31,620 bases of DNA from Gemmatimonadota bacterium (GTDB lineage Bacteria > Gemmatimonadota > Gemmatimonadetes > Gemmatimonadales > GWC2-71-9). Shown piece by piece: positions 7,725 to 16,723 of the stretch; the first letter of the stretch is position 1, and every line of letters starts with the position of its first letter. The DNA is taken from contig JACPAP010000265.1 in assembly GCA_016180765.1 (NCBI GenBank), forward strand, positions 1-31,620. The letters are read 5' to 3'. Below the pieces are notes generated by a model that saw nothing but the letters and a program-made list of their open reading frames with translations, had not been told where the DNA came from and did no database searches. The translations under genes were made by a program, and so were the position numbers.

Positions 7725-9335
7725 TCACTCATCCAGCCCCATGCCCCACCGCATCAGGCTGACCGGCAACCCTCCGTATTGGAGCGCGGCCTCGTGAAAG
7801 CCGCGTAACGAGAAGGCCGCGCCCTGGGCCCGCCGATACGCCTGGCGCAGCGCCTTGAGCTCCCGGCGGCCCACCGCATAGCAGAGCTGGTAGGCCGGAT
7901 AGGCGCAGTAGCGACGCACTTCCGCCTCGGCGTTCCGCCGATCGAGGTGCACCCGGTGCACCAGCACATCCACGGCCTCGTCGAAGGACATGCCCCTGGT
8001 GTGCAGCCCCACGTCGAGCACGATGCGGAGCGCCCGCCACAGGAGATGGACCCGCTGGAAGAACCGCTCCTCCACGCCGCGGTAAAACCCCTCCTCCCCC
8101 ATCATCTCCTCGCAGTAGAGCGCCCATCCCTCGATGGTGAGGGGCGTGCCGATGAGCTTCCGCACCGTGCGCTCCTGCTGCTGCGCCATCAGGAACTGGA
8201 GGTGGTGTCCGGGATACCCCTCGTGCAACGCCGTGGAAGCCAGCTCGTGTACGCAGTGGTCCCGCAGCATGCGCTCCCGGGTCACAGCGTCGTATTGCGA
8301 GCCGGGCGGCGTGACGTAGAACCACCCGGTGCGGTCCCGGGCGAACGGGCCCGGCGCCTGATAGGCGGCGTAAGGGATGAGAGGCTTCAGAAACGCGGGC
8401 GTCTCGACCACGTCCAGCGGCCCCTCCGGTATAGGGACCAGATCGTGCTCCAGCACGAACTGCCGGGCCCGCTCCATCTCGGCGGCGTAGGCGCCCACCA
8501 GTTGCTCCGCCGGCGGATGGGTCCCGCGCAACCGGTCCACCAGATCCGGCCACCGCGTGCCGGGCGCGATCTCGGCCGCCATGGCCGTGAGCTCGGCTTC
8601 GACCTCGTCGGCGAGACGGAGGCCATAGCGCCACAGCTCCGGCGCCACCGCCCGCAACGCGTGCTCGTGGTGCAGGCGGAAGTCGAATGCGTCCTCGCCG
8701 ATGGCATACCCGCCATCCGCCGAATCCGTCAGTTCCTTCTCGAGAAACGTGGCAAACCCATCCACCGCGCCGAGAGCTTCCTGCACCGTGCGATCGAACC
8801 CGCCGTCCTCCCGGGGCCGGAGCTGCCCCGCGACTTCCCCAATCAAGGCTCCGGCACCTCCCGCCACGCCCCTCGCCGTTTCGATGAACACGCGGGGGCA
8901 TTCTTCCAGCGTCTCACGGGCGGCCGTGAGAAACGGCGGAACGGCGGCGAGGCGCTGCGCCGCCGCACGGGCGCGATGCTCCAGGGGCCGGTCCCGGCGG
9001 GCCAGCAGGTGATACAGGCCCTCCAGCGCGTGCTCCAGCCAGAACGATGGGTTGATGCGGTGCGCCCGCTCGGCCGTGAAGCGGTGGATGGTCACCCGCA
9101 CGTCGTCCAGCAAGGCCGTGCGGTCGATCTCGTCCTCCAGCCCGTCGACGTCGATCTCTTCCAGCGCGCCGGCCAGCGAGCGGAAGGCGGCGACGTGCTG
9201 GCGCACGTCGTCTACGGTGAAGCACCCCAGCCGGTGATCGTGCTCGGTCAACCCGGCCGTCGTCGCCGCGACCGGATCCAGCTGCCAGCGGAGATCCAGA
9301 TAGGACGCCACCAGGTCCTGGAAGCCGGACCGCAT
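7725..9335 (-). CDS. DUF885-family zinc-dependent carboxypeptidase-like protein
   Basis: A 536-residue DUF885 protein. The gluzincin-like metal motif HEGYPGHH begins at residue 371 and is followed by the conserved IEGWALYCEEMM at about 401-412, which supplies the third ligand region; both are intact. Members are metal-dependent peptidases of mostly unknown substrate. No signal peptide is visible, so it is probably cytoplasmic. The start ATG (9335) overlaps the stop of the LeuA-like gene as TGATG, so the two are translationally coupled; the longer in-frame start at 9386 lies inside the upstream gene. C-terminal conserved segments (CAYPAYQLCYAVGRREL) are present, so the gene is complete. Confidence 0.88.
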   Translation of the reverse strand: MRSGFQDLVASYLDLRWQLDPVAATTAGLTEHDHRLGCFTVDDVRQHVAAFRSLAGALEEIDVDGLEDEIDRTALLDDVRVTIHRFTAERAHRINPSFWLEHALEGLYHLLARRDRPLEHRARAAAQRLAAVPPFLTAARETLEECPRVFIETARGVAGGAGALIGEVAGQLRPREDGGFDRTVQEALGAVDGFATFLEKELTDSADGGYAIGEDAFDFRLHHEHALRAVAPELWRYGLRLADEVEAELTAMAAEIAPGTRWPDLVDRLRGTHPPAEQLVGAYAAEMERARQFVLEHDLVPIPEGPLDVVETPAFLKPLIPYAAYQAPGPFARDRTGWFYVTPPGSQYDAVTRERMLRDHCVHELASTALHEGYPGHHLQFLMAQQQERTVRKLIGTPLTIEGWALYCEEMMGEEGFYRGVEERFFQRVHLLWRALRIVLDVGLHTRGMSFDEAVDVLVHRVHLDRRNAEAEVRRYCAYPAYQLCYAVGRRELKALRQAYRRAQGAAFSLRGFHEAALQYGGLPVSLMRWGMGLDE

Positions 9336-10555
9336 CAGGTGCCGCCGGCCTGGGCGTGGCGCGCATCCGCGGCCAGCCGATGACACTCCTCGTCACTCAG
9401 CACCCGGTCGGAGTGCTTCGCCGCGTCGAAGAGGCGCTGGCACAGCTCGGCATTGGAGGCGTCGTAGCCGTGCTCTTCCAGCCAGTACTTCACGTTGGAC
9501 AGTCCGGAGACCGGAGAAATTTCGATCTTCTGCTTGAGACCAAAGGTGCCCGCCGGAACGCTGGAATAGACCCGGTCGGCCAGCCAGGCGTCGCCCTTCT
9601 TCTTGGCCTTGATGATCGCGGCGGCGTGGACCCCGGTGCCGGTGCGGAACGCGTCCGTCCCCATGGCCGGGTAGTTGGCCGGCAGCGGCACGCCGATGGT
9701 GTCCGCCGCCAGCTGGCAGTACTCCCGGAGCTTCGACACGTCGTGCCGGTGGGCTCCTAGAAGCGCCAGGTTGATGATCAGCAGGTCCATTTCCGCATTG
9801 CCGACGCGCTCCCCCACGCCGAGCGCCGTGGCGTGCACCCGGTCCACTCCCGCCTCGATGGCCGCCAGACAGTTGATCAACCCCATTCCTCGGTCCCGAT
9901 GCCCGTGCCAGTCAACCTTAACATCCTCTCCGGAAGGCTCTACAATCTCTTTTCGGACGACCCGTACCAGATTTCTGACGCCACTGGGTGTAGCGTGCCC
10001 CACGGTGTCCGCCAGGCAGATCCGCCGCGCGCCACACCGAATGGCGTTGCCGTAGAGGGCCTCTTCCGTGACGTACATGACCGGCAGCCCTTCTCGCACC
10101 GCGAAGCTGACCGCCTCTTCGCTCACCTTCAGCATCCGGTCCAGGGTCCAGTCCTCGGCGTATTGCCGGATGGGCGAGGAGCCAATGAAGGTCGCCGCTT
10201 CGATGGCGATCCCCACTTCCTGCGAGATCCGCGCGATGGGCTCGACGTCCGCCACCACGGTTCGCGCCGCGCAGTTGGGGGCGATGGGGAGCTTGGCCTG
10301 CACGATCTCCCGCGCCAGCGCCCGCACCGCCTCCACCACCCGGGGCCCCGCCCCGGGGAGGCCGAGGTCCGCCGCCACGATGCCGAGGTCGGCCATCAGG
10401 TGGAGGAAGCGCAGCTTGACGTCTATGGGAGGGTCGATCGCGGAGGGGGACTGGAGGCCGTCGCGCAGGGTCTCGTCGTTCAGGTCCACCCGCGCCGCCC
10501 GCCAGTCGAACCCGTCCAGCGCGTTCCAATCGTAGATCAGTTGTCCTTCATCCAT
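9335..10555 (-). CDS. isopropylmalate/homocitrate synthase-like protein with internal deletion
   Basis: A 406-residue HMGL-like (DRE-TIM) protein related to 2-isopropylmalate synthase but lacking the C-terminal LeuA regulatory domain. Acyl-CoA condensation with a 2-oxo acid is the family reaction. DETLRDGLQSP (R31, D32) and the metal-binding HGHRDRG (H217, H219) are intact, as is GVGERVGNAEMD. At residue 164 the chain reads YVTEEALYGNAIRCGARR; relatives have about ten more residues here, beginning EDTTRADP, a conserved part of the active site. The loss keeps the frame. Activity may therefore be impaired, or the assembly may have dropped about 30 bp near 10065. ATG 10555 has no clear Shine-Dalgarno sequence. 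It is divergent from the M20 peptidase and coupled to the DUF885 gene. Confidence 0.85.
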   Translation of the reverse strand: MDEGQLIYDWNALDGFDWRAARVDLNDETLRDGLQSPSAIDPPIDVKLRFLHLMADLGIVAADLGLPGAGPRVVEAVRALAREIVQAKLPIAPNCAARTVVADVEPIARISQEVGIAIEAATFIGSSPIRQYAEDWTLDRMLKVSEEAVSFAVREGLPVMYVTEEALYGNAIRCGARRICLADTVGHATPSGVRNLVRVVRKEIVEPSGEDVKVDWHGHRDRGMGLINCLAAIEAGVDRVHATALGVGERVGNAEMDLLIINLALLGAHRHDVSKLREYCQLAADTIGVPLPANYPAMGTDAFRTGTGVHAAAIIKAKKKGDAWLADRVYSSVPAGTFGLKQKIEISPVSGLSNVKYWLEEHGYDASNAELCQRLFDAAKHSDRVLSDEECHRLAADARHAQAGGT

Positions 10556-10629
10556 GGGCCAACGATGCCGCCCCGGGCGGGGAACCGTCAAGCTTGCGAC
10601 CGCGCTCGCGCCGACGCTAACCTCCGGCC

Positions 10630-11826
10630 GTGACCCCGCCGTCCGCGGTCTTAAGCGTCGCCCACCATCCCGCCCTGCGCCGCAGTCGGGAGATCCTGCT
10701 CGCGACCGACGACGAGGCCCTCGACCTCCAGGCGACCATCTGCCAGATCCCGGCCCCGTCCGGGGCGGAAGCGCGGCGCGCTGAATTCGTAGCCCGGCAC
10801 CTGCGCGGCCTGAGACTCGAGCCAGTGCATCTGGACGGAGCGGGCAACGTGGTAGCACGCTGGGGCGGGACCGAAGGTGGCGCCGTCGTGGTTGCGGCCC
10901 ACCTCGACACCGTGTTCGGCGCCGAGGTAGACCTCACAGTTCACCGCAACGGTTCTCGCCTGGTCGGTCCCGGTATCTCGGACAACGCCCGCGGACTCGT
11001 GGGCCTGCTCGCGCTGGCGCGGGCCGTGGCGGAAGCGGGGTGGGACACCGAGCGGCCGGTTGTGTTCGCGGCCACCGTGGGTGAGGAGGGCGAGGGGGAC
11101 TTGAGGGGGGCCAGGTATCTGTTCGGCCCCGACGGCGTCACCGCGGCCGCCGTGATCGCGCTGGACGGCGCCGGGCTGGATCGGGTGATGCATCGGGCGC
11201 TCGGCTCGCGCCGCTTCCGCGTGAGCTACCGCGGACCCGGCGGCCACTCCTGGGCGGCGTACGGGGTGCCCAATCCCGCGCATGCCGTGGGGCGGTTCGT
11301 GGCCGGGGTCGCGGAGCGCCCGCGCCCGCCCAAGCCCAGCAACGCGTGTTCGGTGGTGCGACTCCACGGAGGCACCGGGCTCAACTCGATCCCGGCCATG
11401 GCCTGGGCCGAGGTGGACACCCGAAGCGAAGATCCCCGCGAGCTCGACACCATCGAGACGACCCTCCGCACGCTGGCGAGCGAGGCGCTCGAGACGGAGA
11501 ACCGCCGCCGGGCTGGGGGGACGGCGCCACTGGAGCTGGCCGTCGAGATGATTGGCGACCGGCCGGCCGGCGCCACGCCGAGGGGCGAGCCCCTGGTGTG
11601 CGCCGCGGTGGATGCCACCCGCACGATTGGCCGTGAGCCCGAGTTAGCCGCCGCCTCGACCGACGCCAACGTCCCGATCGCCCTGGGAATCCCGGCGATC
11701 GCGTTGGGCGCCGGAGGGATGGCGGGGAATACCCATCTGCCGACGGAGTGGTACGACAACACGGGGGGCCCGGACGGACTGTTTCGCGCGTTGCTGGTGC
11801 TGGCTGCCGCGGCCGGGCTACGGTAA
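10630..11826 (+). CDS. M20-family metallopeptidase (PepT/ArgE-like)
   Basis: A 398-residue M20 peptidase. The di-zinc site is readable: H91 and D93 (AHLDTVF), bridging D118 (GISDNARG, in place of the usual DDxxG), the general base pair E152-E153 (GEEGEGD), D179 (ALDGAG) and H369 (NTHLPTEWYDN). H206 in GPGGHSW lies in the lid/dimerisation domain. It probably removes N-terminal residues or acyl groups from small peptides in the cytoplasm; the exact substrate is unknown. The start is GTG 10630; the frame reads into conserved helix residues shortly after. It is divergent from the LeuA-like gene across 74 bp and convergent with the amidase gene, with an inverted word repeat between them. Confidence 0.9.
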   Translation: MTPPSAVLSVAHHPALRRSREILLATDDEALDLQATICQIPAPSGAEARRAEFVARHLRGLRLEPVHLDGAGNVVARWGGTEGGAVVVAAHLDTVFGAEVDLTVHRNGSRLVGPGISDNARGLVGLLALARAVAEAGWDTERPVVFAATVGEEGEGDLRGARYLFGPDGVTAAAVIALDGAGLDRVMHRALGSRRFRVSYRGPGGHSWAAYGVPNPAHAVGRFVAGVAERPRPPKPSNACSVVRLHGGTGLNSIPAMAWAEVDTRSEDPRELDTIETTLRTLASEALETENRRRAGGTAPLELAVEMIGDRPAGATPRGEPLVCAAVDATRTIGREPELAAASTDANVPIALGIPAIALGAGGMAGNTHLPTEWYDNTGGPDGLFRALLVLAAAAGLR

Positions 11827-11827
11827 A

Positions 11828-11899
11828 TGGGAAACGGGAAAGGAGAAAGGGGAAAGGTTGATCCGCGAGGCTCCCGTTTCCCTTTTCCCGTTTCCCCAT
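11828..11899. repeat. inverted word repeat between convergent genes
   Basis: GGGAAACGGGAAAGG-type left arm (11828-11856) and TTTCCCTTTTCCCG-type right arm (11871-11899), separated by about 14 bases. It lies between the convergent M20 peptidase and amidase genes and fits a bidirectional terminator, although there is no U-tract. Confidence 0.8.
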
Positions 11900-11902
11900 C
11901 AC

Positions 11903-13477
11903 TTAGGGAAGCGGCGGAACCGGGGGGGGCGGCCTCCGGTGCTTGGTGGCCTGCTCGTACCCGTAGGCGATCCTGATCAGCGTCGGCTCCGACCACGCAT
12001 CGCCCAGGATCTGTAGTCCTACGGGCAAGCCATCCCGTACGAATCCCATCGGCACGGTGATGGCCGGAAAGCCGGTCGGCGGCGAGATGCGCGGGCTGTT
12101 GTTGCCGTGGGGCGTGTTGAGGTCGCCGATCAGACGCGCCGGGTTGCTCCACGAGGGGTACACCAAGGCGTCGAGACGGTTCTCCGCCAACACTCGGCGA
12201 ACGCCGGCCTTCAAGTGGTCCGCGTTGGCCCACGCTTGCCGGCAGTCACCGTTGTCCTCGGGCGAGGCCCCGGGCGTATCCTGCATCTGCCGCAGCCTGA
12301 GCTCGATGGACGGATGGAACCGCCGGGACTCGATGATCGCCTCCAGACTCTTGACCGGTGCGCCGGACCCCAGGTGCTGGAGGTACACGTTGATGTCCCA
12401 CTTGAACCGCGGACAGAAGAGCGGGCCGCGAATCGAGTCCAGCTCCGGGACGATCACCGACTCCACCACCACCGCGCCGGCCGCCTTGAGGTCGGCCAGC
12501 GCCTGCTCGAACCGCTGCACCACCTCGGGATCGGCCGTCTCGGTATTGGACAGCTGGCGCAGCACGCCGATGCGCGCGCCTCGCAGGCCCTCGGCCACCA
12601 GAAAATCGGCATAGCGCGGCGCCTTTCGCGTTCGCGCGGCCTCGGTGACCGGATCGGCGGGATCGTACCCGGCGATCACGTCGAACACGGCCACTGCGTC
12701 CGCCACCGTCCGCGCCATGGGCCCGCCGATGTCTCGATCCAGATACAGCGGCACGATGCCGGCCCGGCTGGTGAGGCCCATGGTGGAACGAATCCCCACC
12801 AGGGCGTTGTGGGACGACGGCCCGCGAATGGAGTTCCCGGTGTCGGTGCCCAGGCCCACCGTGCCGAAGCACGCGGCCACCGCTGCCGCCGTGCCGCCAC
12901 TGGAACCCGCCGTGACTCGATTGAGCGCGTACGGGTTCCGCGTGTAGCCCGGCAGGGCCGAGCCCACCGTCTCGTAGGGAGAGAAGGCGAACTCCGCCAT
13001 GTTCGACTTCGCCAGGACGATCGCTCCCGCCTCGCGCAGTCGCTTCACCTGATAGGCGTCCGCCGGCGGGATGGAGCCCTGGAGCGACAGCGAACCGGCG
13101 GTCGTGGGCAGATCCCGGGTATCGTAGTTGTCCTTGACGATGACCGGGATTCCGTGGAGTGGGCCGACCAACCGGCGGGTCCGCGCGGCCACCTCGTCCA
13201 GCGAGTCGGCTCGCGCCAGGGCGGCCGGATTCAATGTCACGATCGCGTTGAGCCCGGGGCCCTGCTTGTCGTAGGCGGCGATTCGGTCGAGGTACAGCTG
13301 CACCAGCTGGCGAGCCGTGAGCCGGCCGGCGGTCATCGCCTGGTGGATCTCGGCGATGGTCGCCTCTTCGACGCGAAATTGCTGACTTGCCACCCAGCCT
13401 GGTGTGGTGATCAGGGCCGTCAGGACGGTCAGGGCGGTCAATCCGCAATCCGAAACCCGCAATCCGCAATGCCTCAT
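11903..13477 (-). CDS. exported amidase-signature family hydrolase
   Basis: A 524-residue amidase paralogous in type to 3448-5067. The triad is K115 (IVKDNYD), S192 (AGSSGG) and S216 (TDTGNSIRGPS, with GGS changed to GNS). The N-terminus (about residues 8-32, ending GWVASQQ) is a hydrophobic signal peptide, so it acts outside the cytoplasm. The start ATG 13477 overlaps the upstream stop as ATGA; a longer in-frame start at 13576 is inside the preceding gene. The signal peptide is encoded by word repeats (13411-13470): GCGGATTGCGG units followed by GTCAGGGCGG-like units. The C-terminus LIRIAYGYEQATKHRRP is complete. It is the last gene of a five-gene cluster starting at 17405. Confidence 0.92.
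   Translation of the reverse strand: MRHCGLRVSDCGLTALTVLTALITTPGWVASQQFRVEEATIAEIHQAMTAGRLTARQLVQLYLDRIAAYDKQGPGLNAIVTLNPAALARADSLDEVAARTRRLVGPLHGIPVIVKDNYDTRDLPTTAGSLSLQGSIPPADAYQVKRLREAGAIVLAKSNMAEFAFSPYETVGSALPGYTRNPYALNRVTAGSSGGTAAAVAACFGTVGLGTDTGNSIRGPSSHNALVGIRSTMGLTSRAGIVPLYLDRDIGGPMARTVADAVAVFDVIAGYDPADPVTEAARTRKAPRYADFLVAEGLRGARIGVLRQLSNTETADPEVVQRFEQALADLKAAGAVVVESVIVPELDSIRGPLFCPRFKWDINVYLQHLGSGAPVKSLEAIIESRRFHPSIELRLRQMQDTPGASPEDNGDCRQAWANADHLKAGVRRVLAENRLDALVYPSWSNPARLIGDLNTPHGNNSPRISPPTGFPAITVPMGFVRDGLPVGLQILGDAWSEPTLIRIAYGYEQATKHRRPPPPVPPLP
13411..13470 (-). repeat. two word-repeat blocks coding for a signal peptide
   Basis: Block 1 (13411-13440) consists of degenerate CAGGGCCGT/CAGGACGGT units. 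Block 2 (13441-13470) consists of ATCCGCAATCCG-type units. Both lie inside the amidase signal-peptide coding region. Confidence 0.7.
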
Positions 13478-14290
13478 GGCGCGCTCGCCACCTCGTCTTT
13501 GGCCGCGATCATCTCGTCCAGGGTGCGGGCGCGGAGCTCGACATCGTCGCCGATCACCGAGCGTGTCACGGTGCAATCCATCACTGCGCTGTTCCGCCCC
13601 ACGATGACGTCCCGCAGCGTGCTACCCCTGATCGTCGCGCCCTCGTCGATGGCGACGTTGGGGCCGATGGTGCACCGGTCCAGCTTCACGCCCTTGGCTA
13701 CATACACCGGATCGTGAATGGTGACACTGCGCTTGGGCCGCGGGCGCCGCGTGTATCCCTGCGTGAGCAAGTGCAGGTTGGTCTCCAGCAGCGTGTCCAC
13801 TTTGCCGCAGTCATACCAGCCGCCGACCTCGGCCGCGAAGATCTTGCGCCCGTGGTCGATCATGTATTGAAACGCTTCCGTGAGAAACCATTCTCCCTTC
13901 TGCTTGGGCTTCCTTGGCCCAAATGACGCCGTCGGCCTGCGTGCGGTTGACCAGCGTGAGGTCGGCATCGAACAGCGTGTCCACGAACACGATCAAGACC
14001 GGCCCATCCACGTGAGGGCGCGCCAGCTTGACCGCGCCCGCGGTGCCGTCCTGCACCTGCTGCTCGATGAACCGGGCGGGCTGCCGATACGTTTTCCGGA
14101 CGTAGGCCTCCACCTGCTCCTTGAGGTGTCCGGTGATGAAGATCAACTCCTCGACGTCCAACCCTTCGAGCTTGTCCACCACGTAGTCCATCACCGGCCG
14201 GCCCGCGACCCGGATCAGAGGCTTCGGGATGTGCTTGGTGAGCGGAAGGAGCCGAGTGCCTTTGCCCGCCAGCGGAATCACCACCTTCAT
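13474..14290 (-). pseudogene. sugar-1-phosphate nucleotidyltransferase, internal deletion plus frameshift
   Basis: The N-terminal part (14290 to about 13915) is a typical NTP-transferase domain: VVIPLAGKGTRLLPLTKHIPKPL, VDTLFDADLTLVNRTQADGVIWAKE. The C-terminal part, in another frame (about 13920 to 13474), is the matching end of the same family: KPKQKGEWFLTEAFQYMIDH, GGWYDCGKVDTLLETN and a left-handed beta-helix tail (VTIHDPVYVAKGVKLDR). Between WAKE and KPKQKGEW relatives carry about 60 residues including the EKP-containing catalytic segment; these are absent. The 817-nt span is not a multiple of three. It is either a real pseudogene or an assembly collapse; a programmed frameshift would not restore the missing part. 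The start lies seven bases after the cupin stop, and the stop overlaps the amidase start (ATGA). Confidence 0.8.
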
Positions 14291-14297
14291 GAGCCGC

Positions 14298-14645
14298 CTA
14301 GGCCCTTCCGTACCGGTCCTGCAGCCGCACCACGTCGTCGATCTCCGGCGTCGACGCCTCGAGCAGGTCGGCCGCGGTCACGGCTTCGAACTGATGGACC
14401 GTGAGCGGCGCGATGTGGTAGCTCTCCCCGGCCCGCATGCGGCGCTCGGCGAGCGCGTCGCCTTCTTTCACCCGGAAGATGATCTCGCCAGCCAGGACGT
14501 GGATGGTCTCGTCCTTCCGGTTGTGGTACTGGAGGCTCAAGACCTGCCCCGGCTCGATGTGAAGGATCTTGCCAACGTACCGATCGGTGAGCGCCCAGAT
14601 CAACTCGTAGCCCCACGGCTTCTCGACCCGGTAAGGAACCTTCAC
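14298..14645 (-). CDS. cupin, mannose-6-phosphate isomerase type II-like
   Basis: A 115-residue single-domain cupin. KPWGYELIW is the type-II phosphomannose isomerase signature start. LQYHNRKDETIHVLAGE contains the metal-binding HxxxxE..H pattern, and the second cupin motif ends with IAPLTVHQFEA. Stand-alone cupins like this are found with sugar nucleotidyltransferases and probably bind or isomerise a phosphosugar. The start is a GTG at 14645 that overlaps the kinase stop as GTGA. The next gene downstream is the damaged sugar nucleotidyltransferase, so the pair would have formed a small nucleotide-sugar module. Confidence 0.85.
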   Translation of the reverse strand: MKVPYRVEKPWGYELIWALTDRYVGKILHIEPGQVLSLQYHNRKDETIHVLAGEIIFRVKEGDALAERRMRAGESYHIAPLTVHQFEAVTAADLLEASTPEIDDVVRLQDRYGRA

Positions 14646-16723
14646 GTGACGACCGTGTCCTCGGTGCGAACCTCCTCCAGCGCCCGGTGCATTTCCGCCG
14701 CCGAAGCCCATCGCTGGTCGCGCTTCTTGGCGAGCGCCTTGAGAATCACCTGCGCCAGCGACGGCGGCACCTCGGGATTGATGAACTGTGGGTCCTCCGG
14801 CGCTTCCTCGAGATGCTTGGCCATCAGCGCCATCACGTTGGGCGCCGTGAACACGTTGCGCCCGGTCACGCACTCGAACAACACGGCGCCAGCCGCGTAG
14901 AGATCCACCCGCGGGTCCAGGGCTTCCCCCAACAACTGCTCCGGCGCCATGTACTCCGGCGTTCCGATCGACGTCCCCACGGCGGTGAGTCCCTCTTCCC
15001 CCATGCGACGGCCTTCCGTCCGGCGCGCGATCCCGAAGTCCATGACCTTGAGGAACCCGCTGGGGTCCACCACCATGTTCTGCGGCTTGATGTCGCGATG
15101 AATCACCCCGGCTTCGTGCGCCACCTCGAGCGCCCGGCACAGCTGCTTGCCCACCGTCAGCACGACGCCCACCGGCAGGCGACCTCGCTTGCGGATGAGA
15201 TCCTTGAGATTGGTGCCCTCGACCAACTCCATCGTGATGTAGTAGACCCCGTCCACTTCCCCGAGGTCGTGGGTGCGGACCACGTTGCGGTGGGTGATCC
15301 GACGGGCGAGCCGGATCTCCTCCTTGAACCGCTCCAGGCTCTTGCTGTCCTGCGCGATCACCTCGGGCTTGAGGGTCTTGACCGCGACGATCTCTTCCAG
15401 CTGGCGATCGAACGCGCGGTACACCATGCCCATCCCGCCCGCTCCCAGCACCTTCCGGATCTCGTAACGGTTGGCGAGCACCTGCCCCGCCTCGAGCACC
15501 CCCGTGGGCGCCGCTACCGGGCGAGTGCCCTGGCCCGGCGCCGTGACCTGCGCTTGCTGGCCGGCGGTGAGCGCCACCGTCTGCGCTCCGCTCCCGCTCA
15601 GATACTCGACCAGATCCTGTTTCTCCTTGAGCTCCCGGAGCATGCGTTGAAAGGCGGCGGCCAGCTCGCCAATCTCGTCGCGCGAGGCGACCTCGATCTT
15701 GCCGCTGTACTGTCCCTCCGCCACCTGCCGCGTCGCCGCCACCAGCCGCTGGACCGGACGCGTCACGCGGCGCGCCAGCACCAGCGCCGACACGATCGCG
15801 AGCACCAGCCCGGCGATGAACGCCTGGAACACGGTATTGCGCAGCTGGACGAACGTCGCCAGCTCCAGGTTCCGCGACCGTAATCCGGCGTACCCGCCCA
15901 CCGGAACGCCCGAAGCGGTGCGCAGGGGACCCGCTACACCCACCAGGGTCGCCCCGGCCACGTTCCAACGCAGGCGCGCCCCGGCCGAGTCGCCCAGCAC
16001 CGAGTCCCAACGGCTTCCCGCGTCCATCGCCTGCTGGACCACCGGGGCGGGGAGCGTCGTCACCGTGGGATGCGGCACCCCCGTCGTGTCCAACGCGAAG
16101 AACACGATCTCGGAGTTGGTGTTGCTCTTCAGGTGCGCCGCGAAGGCCGAGTCGACCGGGACGGCAGCGACCAGCACGCCGTACACGACCGAGCTCTGAG
16201 GGGCCATGATGGGGGCGCCAACGGCCTGGTAGATGAGATCGCTGCCGTCTGGATCCGGCTCGATCCACACCCCCTCCGCCACCCGCCCCTCCAGCGGAAT
16301 CCCCACCAGGGCGCCTTCGGCCAGGGGCTCGGCTTCGAGATCACGCTCGTTGGTTTTGGCCCGCAGCAGGCCCTCGCCGTCGGTGATCAGGGCCCAGGCG
16401 GCACCCACCTGATCGCGGAACTCGTCAGCCTGGTCGAGCAGGTTGGCGCGATTGCTTTGTCGTAGGCCCTCGCCGATCCGGGCGACGTACTGCGGGACTT
16501 GGGCCACCAGCGCCACGCTTTGCATCAGCGCCCGGCTCCGACCGGTCAACGCGTCGTCAATGGCCGAGCGGGTGGCATCCAGCGCGCGCTCAATGGACTC
16601 GTCCGCCGCGCGGTCGGCCCGCTGCTTGGTCAGCCACAGCGCGCCCCCCAGCACGACCACCACCACGAACGCCGTGGAGAGGAAGATCTTTCCGGTAAGC
16701 CCCGAGAGCGGGAACGCCCTAAT
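14642..16723 (-). CDS. transmembrane sensor Ser/Thr protein kinase (HAMP)
   Basis: About 693 residues if started at an ATT at 16723, or 674 from the GTG at 16666. Order: N-terminal TM (KIFLSTAFVVVVVLGGALWL), an extracytoplasmic sensor region of about 250 residues, TM2 (FIAGLVLAIVSALVLA), HAMP (RRVTRPVQRLV to RMLRELKEKQ), linker, then a Hanks-type kinase domain: GAGGMG P-loop, VAVK lysine, HRDIKPQN, DFG and APE. All catalytic residues are present. The GTG start would cut TM1 in half, whereas the ATT start overlaps the upstream stop (ATTAG) and has GGGAGG four bases upstream; no ATG, GTG or TTG exists in between. It is coupled downstream to the cupin (GTGA). It probably senses an envelope signal and phosphorylates cytoplasmic targets. 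Confidence 0.88.
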   Translation of the reverse strand: MRAFPLSGLTGKIFLSTAFVVVVVLGGALWLTKQRADRAADESIERALDATRSAIDDALTGRSRALMQSVALVAQVPQYVARIGEGLRQSNRANLLDQADEFRDQVGAAWALITDGEGLLRAKTNERDLEAEPLAEGALVGIPLEGRVAEGVWIEPDPDGSDLIYQAVGAPIMAPQSSVVYGVLVAAVPVDSAFAAHLKSNTNSEIVFFALDTTGVPHPTVTTLPAPVVQQAMDAGSRWDSVLGDSAGARLRWNVAGATLVGVAGPLRTASGVPVGGYAGLRSRNLELATFVQLRNTVFQAFIAGLVLAIVSALVLARRVTRPVQRLVAATRQVAEGQYSGKIEVASRDEIGELAAAFQRMLRELKEKQDLVEYLSGSGAQTVALTAGQQAQVTAPGQGTRPVAAPTGVLEAGQVLANRYEIRKVLGAGGMGMVYRAFDRQLEEIVAVKTLKPEVIAQDSKSLERFKEEIRLARRITHRNVVRTHDLGEVDGVYYITMELVEGTNLKDLIRKRGRLPVGVVLTVGKQLCRALEVAHEAGVIHRDIKPQNMVVDPSGFLKVMDFGIARRTEGRRMGEEGLTAVGTSIGTPEYMAPEQLLGEALDPRVDLYAAGAVLFECVTGRNVFTAPNVMALMAKHLEEAPEDPQFINPEVPPSLAQVILKALAKKRDQRWASAAEMHRALEEVRTEDTVVT

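Noticed and set aside
12107..13717. 536-codon ORF opposite the second amidase
   Set aside because: It is antisense to a conserved amidase, and its translation has the biased composition of a shadow frame.
13474..14290. Programmed frameshift in the nucleotidyltransferase
   Set aside because: About 60 conserved residues are missing at the junction, which a frameshift cannot restore, and no slippery sequence with a stimulator is evident.
14298..16268. 656-codon ORF overlapping the sensor kinase and cupin
   Set aside because: Only its last 115 codons (the cupin) are protein-like; the rest is a shadow of the kinase in another frame.
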